Assembly (NCBI RefSeq): GCF_036867195.1
Contig: NZ_JBAJII010000001.1
Coordinates: 372,001-436,000 of the forward strand
Length of the DNA: 64,000 nt
Origin: Arthrobacter sp. Soc17.1.1.1
GTDB lineage: Bacteria; Actinomycetota; Actinomycetes; Actinomycetales; Micrococcaceae
Direction: 5' to 3'
Shown: positions 41,487-49,932 of the stretch, piece after piece
Position numbering within the stretch: the first letter of the stretch is position 1
How the letters are laid out: each line of letters begins with the position of its first letter
Notes under the pieces: model-generated
The model's input: the letters and a program-made list of their open reading frames with translations, nothing else
Databases searched by the model: none
What the model was told of the DNA's origin: nothing
Program-made: the position numbers and the translations under genes

Positions 41487-42824
41487 ATGGCTACGGACAG
41501 CGGCACCACCGAAGCGAGCACCGAGGGCGGACTGAAGCGGGCCATCGGCGCGCCGCTGCTCTTCGCCTTCATCGTCGGCGACACCCTCGGGGCGGGTATC
41601 TACACCCTCGTGGGCACCATGGCGAACGATGTCGGGGGCGTGATCTGGCTGCCGCTGCTCATCGCGCTGGTCGTGGCCCTCCTCACCGCCGGGACGTACG
41701 CGGAGCTCATCACCAAGTACCCGCACGCCGGAGGTGCCGCGCGGTACGCGGACCGGGCCTTCGGCATCCCGTACCTGTCGTTCCTCGTCGGGTTCCTCAT
41801 GATGGCGTCCGGCATCACCACGGCCGCGGCCCTGGCGAACGCCTTCGCCGGCGACTATCTCGCCGCCCTGATCGACGTCCCGGCCGCTCCGGCCGCCGTG
41901 GTCTTCATCATCCTGCTGACGCTGATCAACCTCCGCGGTGTGCGGGAATCACTCACCGCGAACCTCGTCGCCTCGATCATCGAGGTCACCGGCCTCGTGC
42001 TCGTGATCGTGCTCGCCGCCATCGTCCTCGGCAGCGGCAACGGGGAACCGGCCCGGCTGCTCGAGTTCGCACCCGACGTGGCACCGCTGCAGGGCGCGTT
42101 CGCGGCGTCCGTGATCGCCTTCTTCTCGTTCCTCGGCTTCGAGGCCGCCGCCAACATGGCCGAGGAGGTGCGGGACCCCTCCAAGGCCTACCCCCGCGCG
42201 CTCTTCGGGGCCATCGGCACGGCGGCCGTCGTCTATCTCCTCATCGCCCTCGGCGCGGTCATCGTCCTCCCGCCGGCGGAGCTCGCCCAGTCCACCGGGC
42301 CGCTCCTCGACGTCGTCAATGCCAGCGGCGTGGCCGTCCCGTCCTGGCTGTTCAGCCTGATCGCCCTGATCGCCATCGCCAACGGCGCCCTGCTCTTCAT
42401 GGTCATGGCCAGCCGCGTGGGCTACGGCCTCGCGGAGGCCGACCTCCTCCCGCGGGCCTTCGCGCGTGTGCTGCCCAACCGCCGCACGCCATGGGTCTCG
42501 ATCGTCGTCGTCGCCGCGCTGACCATCGTGCTGACCCTGTTCGGGGACCTGGCCACGCTCGCCGAGACCACCGTGCTCCTGCTCCTGCTGGTGTTCATCT
42601 CGGCCAATGTCAGCGTCCTCGTCCTCAAGAAGGACAAGGTGGAGCACGCCCACTTCTCGGCCCCCCGGATCGTGCCGATCCTGGCCATCGTCGCCAGCAT
42701 CGCGCTGCTGACCCAGCAGACCGGCGTCGTCTGGCTCGGCGCCATCGCCTACATGGTGGTCGGGTCGCTGCTGTTCCTGGCAGCCCGTGCCGGGCGCAAG
42801 CGCGAGGAGCGCGTCGCGCAGTAG
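41487..42824 (+). CDS. APC superfamily amino-acid permease
   Basis: 445 residues with about 12 hydrophobic helices. FIVGDTLGAGIYTLVGTMAN (helix 1 unwound substrate region), KYPHAGGAARYADRAFG and AFFSFLGFEAAANMAEEVRD are APC hallmarks. Imports or exchanges an amino acid or amine, substrate not readable. No Shine-Dalgarno near ATG 41487; TGCAAT six bases upstream is a weak leaderless -10. Confidence 0.9.
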   Translation: MATDSGTTEASTEGGLKRAIGAPLLFAFIVGDTLGAGIYTLVGTMANDVGGVIWLPLLIALVVALLTAGTYAELITKYPHAGGAARYADRAFGIPYLSFLVGFLMMASGITTAAALANAFAGDYLAALIDVPAAPAAVVFIILLTLINLRGVRESLTANLVASIIEVTGLVLVIVLAAIVLGSGNGEPARLLEFAPDVAPLQGAFAASVIAFFSFLGFEAAANMAEEVRDPSKAYPRALFGAIGTAAVVYLLIALGAVIVLPPAELAQSTGPLLDVVNASGVAVPSWLFSLIALIAIANGALLFMVMASRVGYGLAEADLLPRAFARVLPNRRTPWVSIVVVAALTIVLTLFGDLATLAETTVLLLLLVFISANVSVLVLKKDKVEHAHFSAPRIVPILAIVASIALLTQQTGVVWLGAIAYMVVGSLLFLAARAGRKREERVAQ

Positions 42825-43154
42825 CGGAAGACCTGCACGAGGGGCGTCGCCTCATCGATCGCCGTACCGCCGTCTCGCATGCCGGACAAAGTTCCTTTGT
42901 TACTTGTGCGTAGCCGATTGTTACATGCAATAATTCCTTGCGTGATCACCCACTCACTCGCATCTGCAGCCGCGACCTGCTGCCCGGACGTCGTGTCCGG
43001 GAACGGGCCGCGCTGTCATCGAATGCACGCGTAACGGTTACACCCAACCTCTTCCTACGCACTTCGAGCCCAACGGCGGGCAATCCTCTTCAAACCGGCC
43101 GGGCTCATCCCGCATTCGAGCCGTGATGACGGCACACTTCACGAGGTGGTTTTC
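42825..43154. promoter_or_regulatory. long leader with clustered GTTAC motifs
   Basis: 330 bases with no gene. TTGTTAC occurs at 42897-42903 and 42918-42924, 21 bases apart (two helical turns), and GTAAC-G-GTTAC is a palindrome at 43031-43041. The AT-rich tgcaataattcc after the second copy could contain a promoter. GAGG (43143-43146) is the ribosome site. Confidence 0.5.
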
Positions 43155-43970
43155 ATGTCAGTAAATCCGGGCTACGTCCATATCTCCCTCCGCTCCCCGC
43201 ACGGCGCCCAGGGGCGTCAGGCCATCGGCCCGTCCTTTCCGGCGCCGGGCCAGCAGGGGCCGCGCCCGCACTCGCGCCTCCAGGCGGTCCCCGGTGACGC
43301 GCAGCACCTGAGCGCTCCCGTCCCCGTCGTCGCGCCCAACGGTGTCCCCGGCCCGCAGGCGGTCACCGGCGACACGACGGCGCGCGGCTTCGTGCTGTAC
43401 GTCGCGCTCGACGAGGCGACCGCCGCTGCGGCCGGGACCACGTTCTCGAAGCTCGCGCAGGACGTCCGGGCCTACGTCCGCTCGCTCGTCCCGACGGCGG
43501 AGAGCCACGCTGCCGTGGCGCTCGCCCCGGCAGACGCCCCCGGATCCGACATCGACGTCGTCCGTGCCGCCCTCGGCGATCCCACGGTCGCCCGCCGTCC
43601 CCGGCCCGACACCGCGCCCGCGGCACCGCAGGCACAGCCGGCACGTCCCACGGGCGTGCTGATCGACCTGTCGCGGCGCGAGGTGCACCTCGACGGCGAC
43701 ACGCTCAATCTGACCTTCAAGGAGTTCGAGCTCCTGAACTACCTCGTCGAGAACGCGACCCGCACCGTGGGCCGCGAGGAACTGCTCAGCGGGCTCTGGC
43801 GGAATGCCGACGAGGTGCCGAACGAGCGCACCATCGACGTCCACATCCGGCGCCTGCGCTCCAAGCTCGGCCGCCTGGCCAACACCGTGCGTACCGTCCG
43901 CGGGCAGGGCTACCGCTTCTACGACCACCCCGAGGTGATCGTCTGGGCCGCTCCGGAGTACTCAATCTAG
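43155..43970 (+). CDS. winged-helix (OmpR/PhoB-type) DNA-binding protein
   Basis: 271 residues from ATG 43155. The C-terminal 100 residues are an OmpR/PhoB effector domain: LTFKEFELLNYLVENATRTV, SGLWRNADEVPNERTIDVHI, RRLRSKLGRLANTVRTVRGQ, GYRFY. The N-terminal 160 residues are not a receiver domain (no DD…D…K pattern) but a Pro/Gly/Ala-rich region with a modest globular stretch near 75-125. It is thus an orphan regulator without phosphorylation site, perhaps controlled by amount or by a partner. A GTTAC cluster upstream may be its own site. Confidence 0.88.
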   Translation: MSVNPGYVHISLRSPHGAQGRQAIGPSFPAPGQQGPRPHSRLQAVPGDAQHLSAPVPVVAPNGVPGPQAVTGDTTARGFVLYVALDEATAAAAGTTFSKLAQDVRAYVRSLVPTAESHAAVALAPADAPGSDIDVVRAALGDPTVARRPRPDTAPAAPQAQPARPTGVLIDLSRREVHLDGDTLNLTFKEFELLNYLVENATRTVGREELLSGLWRNADEVPNERTIDVHIRRLRSKLGRLANTVRTVRGQGYRFYDHPEVIVWAAPEYSI

Positions 43971-44008
43971 CGCCGCCGGCCGCCGCCCGGAAGCCATAGA
44001 CTGCGGAA

Positions 44009-44542
44009 ATGGACCACCACCGGAAGAAGCTCCTGCTGCTGCGCCATGCGAAGGCCGAGTTCCAGGAGGGCGTGCCGGACCATGAGCGGTCCCTCAGCTC
44101 CCGGGGGCATGCGGACGCGCCGCTGGTGGGCCGCTGGATGGTGGAGCACGACGCCGTCCCCGACTTCATCCTCGTCTCCTCGGCCCTCCGGACCCGGCAG
44201 ACCTGCACCTGGGTCTGCAAGGAACTCGGGGACAAGGCGCCCACGCCCAAGCTCGAGGACGATCTCTATGCGGCGCGTCCCTCGGAGATGCTCGCACTGA
44301 TCAACCACGTGCCGCCGACCGTCACGAGCCTCCTCGTGATCGCGCACAACCCGGGGGTGCAGGAGCTCGCGATGCGCCTCGCGTCCGTGCGCTCGGACGA
44401 GGACGCCGTCATGGACCTCGCGACCGACTACCCGACGGCCGGGCTCACCGTCCTCTCGTACGACGGCGAGTGGGCCGAACTCGACGGGCGCGACGCCGAG
44501 GTCACCGACTTCGTGGTGCGCCGCGCGTCGACCGTGCGCTGA
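44009..44542 (+). CDS. SixA-like histidine phosphatase
   Basis: 177 residues. LLLLRHAKAE (catalytic His13), SSALRTRQTC and VIAHNPGVQEL are the histidine-phosphatase superfamily marks in the short SixA form. Members dephosphorylate phosphohistidine proteins or small phosphates. TAGACT (43997-44002) ends six bases before the ATG, the clearest leaderless promoter of the window. Confidence 0.92.
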   Translation: MDHHRKKLLLLRHAKAEFQEGVPDHERSLSSRGHADAPLVGRWMVEHDAVPDFILVSSALRTRQTCTWVCKELGDKAPTPKLEDDLYAARPSEMLALINHVPPTVTSLLVIAHNPGVQELAMRLASVRSDEDAVMDLATDYPTAGLTVLSYDGEWAELDGRDAEVTDFVVRRASTVR

Positions 44543-44580
44543 CCGGCGCCGGTCGCGTCCCGGGTCGACCCGGAAGTCCC

Positions 44581-45999
44581 CTACAGCCCGTACTGCTCGA
44601 GCAGCCGCAGCCAGACCTCGCTGACCGTGGGGTAGGCGGGGACGGCATGCCACAGCCGGTCGAGGGGCACCTCGCCGACGACGGCGATGGTCGCGGCGTG
44701 CAGCAGCTCGGACACCTCCGGGCCGGCGAACGTCACCCCGACGAGCACCTTGCGGTCCTCGTCCACCACCATCTGCGCCCAGCCCGTGTAGCCGTCGGAG
44801 TGGAGCGACGAGCCGGCCACCGCGATGGGCAGCGAGGTCTCGGACGCGTTGACGCCGTCCTTCCGCGCCTGGTCCAGGGTGCGCCCCACCATCGCGATCT
44901 CCGGGTCGGTGAACACCACCTGCGGTACCGCCCCGCGATCCGCGGTCGCGGTGTACGGGCTCCAGTCCACCGCCGTGTCACCGAGCGTGCCGGACGCCCG
45001 GGCGGCGATGGCGTCCCCGGTCATACGAGCCTCGTACTTGCCCTGATGGGTGAGCTGCACCCTGCCGCCGGCGTCGCCGACGGCGTAGAGCCAGCCCCCG
45101 GCATCGGGTACGCGCCCGGTGTCGTCGGCGCGGATCTTCGTCACGTCGAGGCCGAGCTCCTCGAGACCGAGCCCGTCGGTGTGCGGGTGGCGGCCGGTGG
45201 AGACGAGCAGCCGCTCGGCGGTGACGGTCCCGCCGTCGCCGACCTCGAGCACGAAGAGGCCGTCCTCCTTGCGCACCGACGTCGTCGTGGTGTCCGTCAG
45301 GACGGTGATGCCCTCGCCACGGAGTGCATCGAGCACGAGGTCGGACGCCTCCTTCGGGTAGTTGCCGAGGATGCCGCTGCGCGCGACGACCGTGACCTCC
45401 GCCCCGAGCCTCGAGTACGCCTGGGCCAGCTCCACGCCGGCCACCCCGCCGCCGAGGACGGCGAGGCTCGCCGGGACCTCCCGGGCCGAGGTGGCCTCGC
45501 GGGTGGTCCAGTAGTCGAGGTCGGCGAGGCCCTCGACGGGCGGCACCGTCGGCGTCGATCCGGTGGCCAGGACGACGGCGTGGCCGGCGAGGTAGCGGGC
45601 CTCCGATCCGTCGTCGTGGCTGATGGTCACCTCGCGCTCGCCGGTGATCCTGGCCCAGCCGCGCTCCAGGGTGATGCCGGCGGAGGCGACCCACTCCTCC
45701 TGCGAGGAGTCGTCCCAGTCGGAGGTGAAGGAGGTGCGGCGGTCCAGGACCTGCTGCGCGTCGAGGGATCCGGTGACCGCCTCGCGGGCGCCGGCGACGC
45801 CCCGGGCGGCATTCAGGACGGTGCCCGGGCGGAGCAGCGCCTTGGACGGCATGCACGCCCAGTAGGAGCATTCACCGCCCACGAGATCGGCCTCGACGAG
45901 GACCGCGGAGAGGCCCTTCTGCACCACCCGCCCTGCCACGTTCTCGCCGACTGCACCGGCTCCGATCACGATGACGTCGATGCTTCGGGATTCACTCAT
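44581..45999 (-). CDS. FAD-dependent pyridine nucleotide-disulfide oxidoreductase
   Basis: 472 residues. FAD loop IGAGAVGENVA (12-22), redox-active CSYWAC (Cys44, Cys49; C-x4-C) in place of the usual CLNVGC, NAD loop AVLGGGVAGVELAQAYSRLG, FAD motif YAVGDAGGRVQLTHQG, and a dimerisation domain with HAVPAYPTVSE supplying the His-Glu pair. Class I reductase similar to dihydrolipoamide or mercuric reductase-like proteins of unknown disulfide substrate. Not within a lipoate operon, so not assigned as Lpd. Confidence 0.9.
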   Translation of the reverse strand: MSESRSIDVIVIGAGAVGENVAGRVVQKGLSAVLVEADLVGGECSYWACMPSKALLRPGTVLNAARGVAGAREAVTGSLDAQQVLDRRTSFTSDWDDSSQEEWVASAGITLERGWARITGEREVTISHDDGSEARYLAGHAVVLATGSTPTVPPVEGLADLDYWTTREATSAREVPASLAVLGGGVAGVELAQAYSRLGAEVTVVARSGILGNYPKEASDLVLDALRGEGITVLTDTTTTSVRKEDGLFVLEVGDGGTVTAERLLVSTGRHPHTDGLGLEELGLDVTKIRADDTGRVPDAGGWLYAVGDAGGRVQLTHQGKYEARMTGDAIAARASGTLGDTAVDWSPYTATADRGAVPQVVFTDPEIAMVGRTLDQARKDGVNASETSLPIAVAGSSLHSDGYTGWAQMVVDEDRKVLVGVTFAGPEVSELLHAATIAVVGEVPLDRLWHAVPAYPTVSEVWLRLLEQYGL

Positions 46000-46039
46000 A
46001 TGCAGAGCCTCCCATCAGCCCTGCGGGGGAGCAACCCGA

Positions 46040-46075
46040 CGAGAAAGGCCCCGGCCGGAGCCGGGGCCTTTCTCG
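46040..46075. terminator. 15-bp stem terminator of tRNA-Arg
   Basis: cgagaaaggccccgg (46040-46054) pairs perfectly with 46061-46075. It lies 13 bases past the tRNA-Arg 3' end and 41 bases upstream of the minus-strand flavoprotein start, ending tRNA transcription. Confidence 0.75.
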
Positions 46076-46087
46076 TCTGTCGAACCG

Positions 46088-46163
46088 TGGTGCGCGCGAA
46101 GGGATTCGAACCCCCAACCTTCTGATCCGTAGTCAGATGCTCTATCCGTTGAGCTACGCACGC
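46088..46163 (-). tRNA. tRNA-Arg(ACG)
   Basis: 76 bases with encoded CCA. Acceptor GCGTGCG/CGCGCGC (one G-T pair), D-arm TAGCTCAACGGATAGAGCA, anticodon stem TCTGA/TCAGA with loop CTACGGA (anticodon ACG), T-arm GGGGG-TTCGAAT-CCCTT. A34 becomes inosine by TadA, reading CGU/CGC/CGA. Confidence 0.96.
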
Positions 46164-46292
46164 ATCCGTAGGCGTCCAGATCGGCGAGCGATCGGGTCCT
46201 ACAAGCTGGCCGTTTGGCCGTAGACAACTTTAGCGTGGAATCCGCGGGACGCCTAATCAGCGGGGACCCCCACCGAATTCCATACCGGTCTA

Positions 46293-46308
46293 GGTGACCT
46301 TCGTCACA
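46293..46308. promoter_or_regulatory. CRP/GlxR-like box upstream of pckG
   Basis: gGTGA-CCTTCG-TCACA fits the TGTGA-N6-TCACA consensus with one mismatch. It lies about 147 bases upstream of pckG. cAMP-receptor control of gluconeogenesis is known in related actinobacteria; its use here is inference. Confidence 0.6.
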
Positions 46309-46454
46309 CGGTCGTGTTACGTAAGCGCAGGACATCGCACTCATGACGCGGATCACGCACTGCCGGCGTCGGATGTTTCGTCGTCGGGACCTGTCCCCGA
46401 AATACGCCGCCCCTAGCATCGATACACCGAGCACCCACACCGAAGGGAAGACTA

Positions 46455-48338
46455 ATGGGCCATACTGCGCGTCAGCTTGATGAGGTCGGCACACCCCCCA
46501 CACATACTGACGGCAGTCCGCTGCCGGATGCCTCCGGCGCTGCGCCGACCACTCATCCGGCCCTTCTCGCCTGGGTGCGGGAGGTGCAGGAGCTCACGCA
46601 GCCGGCCGAGGTCGTCTGGGTGGACGGGTCGGAGGAGGAGAACACGCGCCTCACCGACGCGCTCGTGGACAGCGGGACCTTCGTCCGGCTGAATCCCGAG
46701 ACGTTCCCCAACTCCTTCGCGGCGTTCTCGGACCCCAAGGACGTGGCCCGGGTGGAGGAGCAGACGTTCATCTGCTCGAAGGACGAACGCGAAGCCGGCT
46801 TCACGAACAACTGGATGGACCCGGACCAGATGAAGGCCAAGCTCACCGGCCTGTTCACCGGCTCCATGCGGGGGCGCACCATGTACGTCATCCCCTTCGT
46901 GATGGGCCACCTCGACGCGGAGGACCCGAAGTTCGGCGTCGAGATCACGGACAGCGCCTACGTGGTGACGTCCATGCGGATCATGGCGACCATCGGCACC
47001 GCGGTCCTGGACCGGATGACCGAACTCGGCGCCCCGTTCGTCCCCGCGCTCCACTCCCTCGGAGCCCCTCTCGAGGAGGGTGAGGCCGACGTTCCCTGGC
47101 CGTGCAACGACGACAAGTGGATCGTGCACTTCCCGGAGGAGCGCTCCATCTGGTCCTACGGCTCCGGCTACGGCGGCAACGCCCTGCTCGGCAAGAAGTG
47201 CTACGCGCTGCGGATCGCCTCCGTGATGGCCCGCGACGAGGGCTGGCTGGCCGAGCACATGCTGATCCTCAAGCTCACCTCGCCCCAGGACAAGACCTAC
47301 TACCTCTCCGCGGCGTTCCCCTCGGCCTGCGGCAAGACCAACCTTGCGCTGCTCGACCCCACGATCGAGGGCTGGAAGGTCGAGACCCTGGGCGACGACA
47401 TCACCTGGATGCGCTTCGGCAAGGAGGGCGAACTGCGGGCCGTGAACCCCGAGGCGGGCCTGTTCGGGGTCGCCCCGGGCACCGGCTGGGGGACCAACCC
47501 CAACGCGATGCGCGCGATCGCGAAGGGCAACTCGGTCTTCACCAACGTGGCCCTCACCGACGACGGCGGCGTGTGGTGGGAGGGTATGACCGACGAGGTG
47601 CCCGCGCACCTGACCGACTGGCAGGGCCGGGACTGGACGCCCGACATGGACCACACGGCCGCACACCCGAACGCCCGGTTCTGCACGCCGATCGACCAGA
47701 TCGACATGCTCGCCGAGGAGTTCCACCGGCCCGACGGCGTCGAACTCTCCGCCATCCTCTTCGGAGGCCGTCGCAAGACGACCGTCCCGCTCGTCACGCA
47801 GTCCCGCAACTGGGCCAACGGCATCTTCATGGGCTCCACCCTGTCCTCGGAGACCACGGCGGCCGCCGCCGGTCAGGTGGGGCGCGTGCGCCGCGACCCG
47901 ATGGCCATGCTGCCGTTCATCGGGTACGACGCCGGCGACTACCTGCGCCACTGGCTCACCCTCAGCGCCGGGGCGGACCAGGCCCGGCTGCCCAAGATCT
48001 TCCTCGTCAACTGGTTCCGCCGCACGGCCTCGGGCGGTTTCGCCTGGCCGGGCTTCGGCGACAACTCGCGCGTGCTCAAGTGGGTCATCGAGCGGCTCGA
48101 GGGTACGGCCGACGCCGTCGAGACGCCCATCGGGTTCGTCCCCACGGGGGACGCACTGGACCTGACCGGGCTCGACATGACGCCCGCCGAGGTCGAGGCC
48201 GCGGTGCACGTCGACGCCCTCGAGTGGGCCGAGGAGCTCGAGGGGATCGAGCAGTGGTACGCGCGCTTCGGGGACTCGCTGCCCGAGGAACTCAAGGGCC
48301 AGCTCGAAGAACTGAAGCAGCGCTTCAGCGTCGCCTGA
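46455..48338 (+). CDS. pckG: phosphoenolpyruvate carboxykinase (GTP)
   Basis: 627 residues, as expected for the GTP enzyme. FPSACGKTN (kinase 1a loop, about 288-296, with the reactive Cys292), [10 protein letters not shown] (kinase 2), [20 protein letters not shown] near the C-terminus. Oxaloacetate + GTP gives PEP + CO2 + GDP, first step of gluconeogenesis and anaplerotic balance. GAAGGGAAG precedes the ATG; a CRP-like box lies upstream. Confidence 0.97.
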   Translation: MGHTARQLDEVGTPPTHTDGSPLPDASGAAPTTHPALLAWVREVQELTQPAEVVWVDGSEEENTRLTDALVDSGTFVRLNPETFPNSFAAFSDPKDVARVEEQTFICSKDEREAGFTNNWMDPDQMKAKLTGLFTGSMRGRTMYVIPFVMGHLDAEDPKFGVEITDSAYVVTSMRIMATIGTAVLDRMTELGAPFVPALHSLGAPLEEGEADVPWPCNDDKWIVHFPEERSIWSYGSGYGGNALLGKKCYALRIASVMARDEGWLAEHMLILKLTSPQDKTYYLSAAFPSACGKTNLALLDPTIEGWKVETLGDDITWMRFGKEGELRAVNPEAGLFGVAPGTGWGTNPNAMRAIAKGNSVFTNVALTDDGGVWWEGMTDEVPAHLTDWQGRDWTPDMDHTAAHPNARFCTPIDQIDMLAEEFHRPDGVELSAILFGGRRKTTVPLVTQSRNWANGIFMGSTLSSETTAAAAGQVGRVRRDPMAMLPFIGYDAGDYLRHWLTLSAGADQARLPKIFLVNWFRRTASGGFAWPGFGDNSRVLKWVIERLEGTADAVETPIGFVPTGDALDLTGLDMTPAEVEAAVHVDALEWAEELEGIEQWYARFGDSLPEELKGQLEELKQRFSVA

Positions 48339-48359
48339 CGCGTCGGACCCCGGTCCCCG

Positions 48360-48402
48360 CACAGGAGAGGCCCCTTCCCGGCGGGAAGGGGCCTCTCCTG
48401 TG
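48360..48402. terminator. perfect 20-bp stem terminator
   Basis: 48360-48379 pairs perfectly with 48383-48402 around a 3-base loop, between convergent pckG and the phosphomannomutase gene; serves both. Confidence 0.8.
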
Positions 48403-48434
48403 CCCTGTGGACCGGGCGTGGTCCGGACGCGGTC

Positions 48435-49841
48435 CTAGTCGCGGATGACGGCCAGCACGCGCTGCACGAGGTCCTCGAGCGTCTGCGGATCCACGGCCTC
48501 GGCGTTGAGCCGGAGATACGGCTCGGTGTTCGACGGGCGGAGGTTGAACCACCAGTCGCCGTGCTCCGGGGTGAAGGTCAGGCCGTCGAGGTCGTCGACC
48601 ACCACGCCGTCCTGCTCGAACTCCCGGCGTGCACGGGCGATGGAGGCGGGGAGGTCCTGCACCTTCGAGTTGACCTCGCCCGAGGAGAAGTAGGGCTCGT
48701 ACTCGCGGCCCAGGTCGGACAGCGGGCCGTCCTGCTCGCCGAGCGCAGCCAGCACGTGCATCGCCGCGAGCATGCCCGTGTCCGCGTTCCAGAAGTCGCG
48801 GAAGTAGTAGTGCGCCGAGTGCTCGCCGCCGAACACGGCCCCCTCCTCGGCCATGACGGCCTTGATGAAGGAGTGCCCCACGCGCGTGCGCACGGGGCGG
48901 CCGCCGTCGTGCCGGATCAGTTCCGGCACCGCACGGGACGTGATGAGGTTGTGGATGATCACGGGTTCCGGCTCGCCGGCGGCCTGCGCGCGGGCGATCT
49001 CGCGGCGCGCGACCATCGCCGTGATGGCGCTCGGCGAGACCGGCTCGCCGCGCTCGTCGATGATGAAGCAGCGGTCGGCATCGCCGTCGAACGCGATCCC
49101 GATGTCCGCGCCGTGCTGCACGACGGCCGCCTGCAGGTCGAGCAGGTTCTCCGGCTCCAGCGGGTTGGCCGGGTGGTTGGGGAACGAGCCGTCGAGCTCG
49201 AAGTAGAGGGGCACGATGTCGAACGGCAGGGCGGGGAGGATCCGGTCGCCGAGGACGGCGGGCGTGGTGAGGCCGGCCATGCCGTTGCCGGCGTCCACCA
49301 CGATCTTCAGGGGCCGCGACGCCGAGAGGTCCACCTGGGAGCGGAGGAACCGCGAGTACTCGTCGAGGATGTCGCGGACGCCGGTGGTGCCCTGGGTCTC
49401 GACGGCGGGGATCGCGTTCTCCGCGAGGTAGCGCTCGGCGCGTTCCTGGATGTCCTTCAGGCCGGTCTCGGAGGAGACCGGGACGGCACCGGGGCGCGTC
49501 ATCTTCATGCCGTTGTACTGGGCAGGGTTGTGGCTGGCCGTGAAGGTCACGCCCGCGGCGTGCAGCGTGCCGCTGGCGTAGTACAGCTCGTCGGTGGAGA
49601 TGAGGTCGAGGAAGACCACATTCGCTCCGCGTCGGGTGGCACCCTCGGCGAACGCCTTCGAGAACTCGGGGGACGAGGGGCGCATGTCGCCGCCGACGAG
49701 GATGGTCTCGCCCGCGAGCTCCAGGGAGTCCACGAAGGCCGCACCGACCGCGCGGACGGAGTCCACCGTGATGGTCTCGCCGACGATGCCGCGGACGTCG
49801 TACGCCTTGAAGGATGCTGACAGATCGAAGGTTGTAGTCAC
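48435..49841 (-). CDS. manB: phosphomannomutase/phosphoglucomutase
   Basis: 468 residues from GTG 49841. Phosphoserine loop TFTASHNPAQYNGMK (Ser103), metal loop AFDGDADRC near 250, sugar loop GGEHSAHYYFRDF, phosphate loop LRPSNTEPYLRL: all four alpha-phosphohexomutase sites. Interconverts mannose-6-P/mannose-1-P (and probably glucose phosphates) for GDP-mannose and glycan synthesis. TAGACT ends seven bases before the GTG with no ribosome site: leaderless. Confidence 0.95.
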   Translation of the reverse strand: MTTTFDLSASFKAYDVRGIVGETITVDSVRAVGAAFVDSLELAGETILVGGDMRPSSPEFSKAFAEGATRRGANVVFLDLISTDELYYASGTLHAAGVTFTASHNPAQYNGMKMTRPGAVPVSSETGLKDIQERAERYLAENAIPAVETQGTTGVRDILDEYSRFLRSQVDLSASRPLKIVVDAGNGMAGLTTPAVLGDRILPALPFDIVPLYFELDGSFPNHPANPLEPENLLDLQAAVVQHGADIGIAFDGDADRCFIIDERGEPVSPSAITAMVARREIARAQAAGEPEPVIIHNLITSRAVPELIRHDGGRPVRTRVGHSFIKAVMAEEGAVFGGEHSAHYYFRDFWNADTGMLAAMHVLAALGEQDGPLSDLGREYEPYFSSGEVNSKVQDLPASIARARREFEQDGVVVDDLDGLTFTPEHGDWWFNLRPSNTEPYLRLNAEAVDPQTLEDLVQRVLAVIRD

Positions 49842-49932
49842 GGTGGAGAGTCTATCGGTGGGGCTGCCGGCGGTTGCACACATGGTGGAACCGCCCGCGG
49901 GGACTGGGGGAGGCGGCTGGGATACTGGGGAA

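Noticed and set aside
42825..43154. Riboswitch or structured RNA in the leader of the winged-helix gene
   Set aside because: No recognisable riboswitch core or strong stem series was found; the repeats fit protein-binding sites better.
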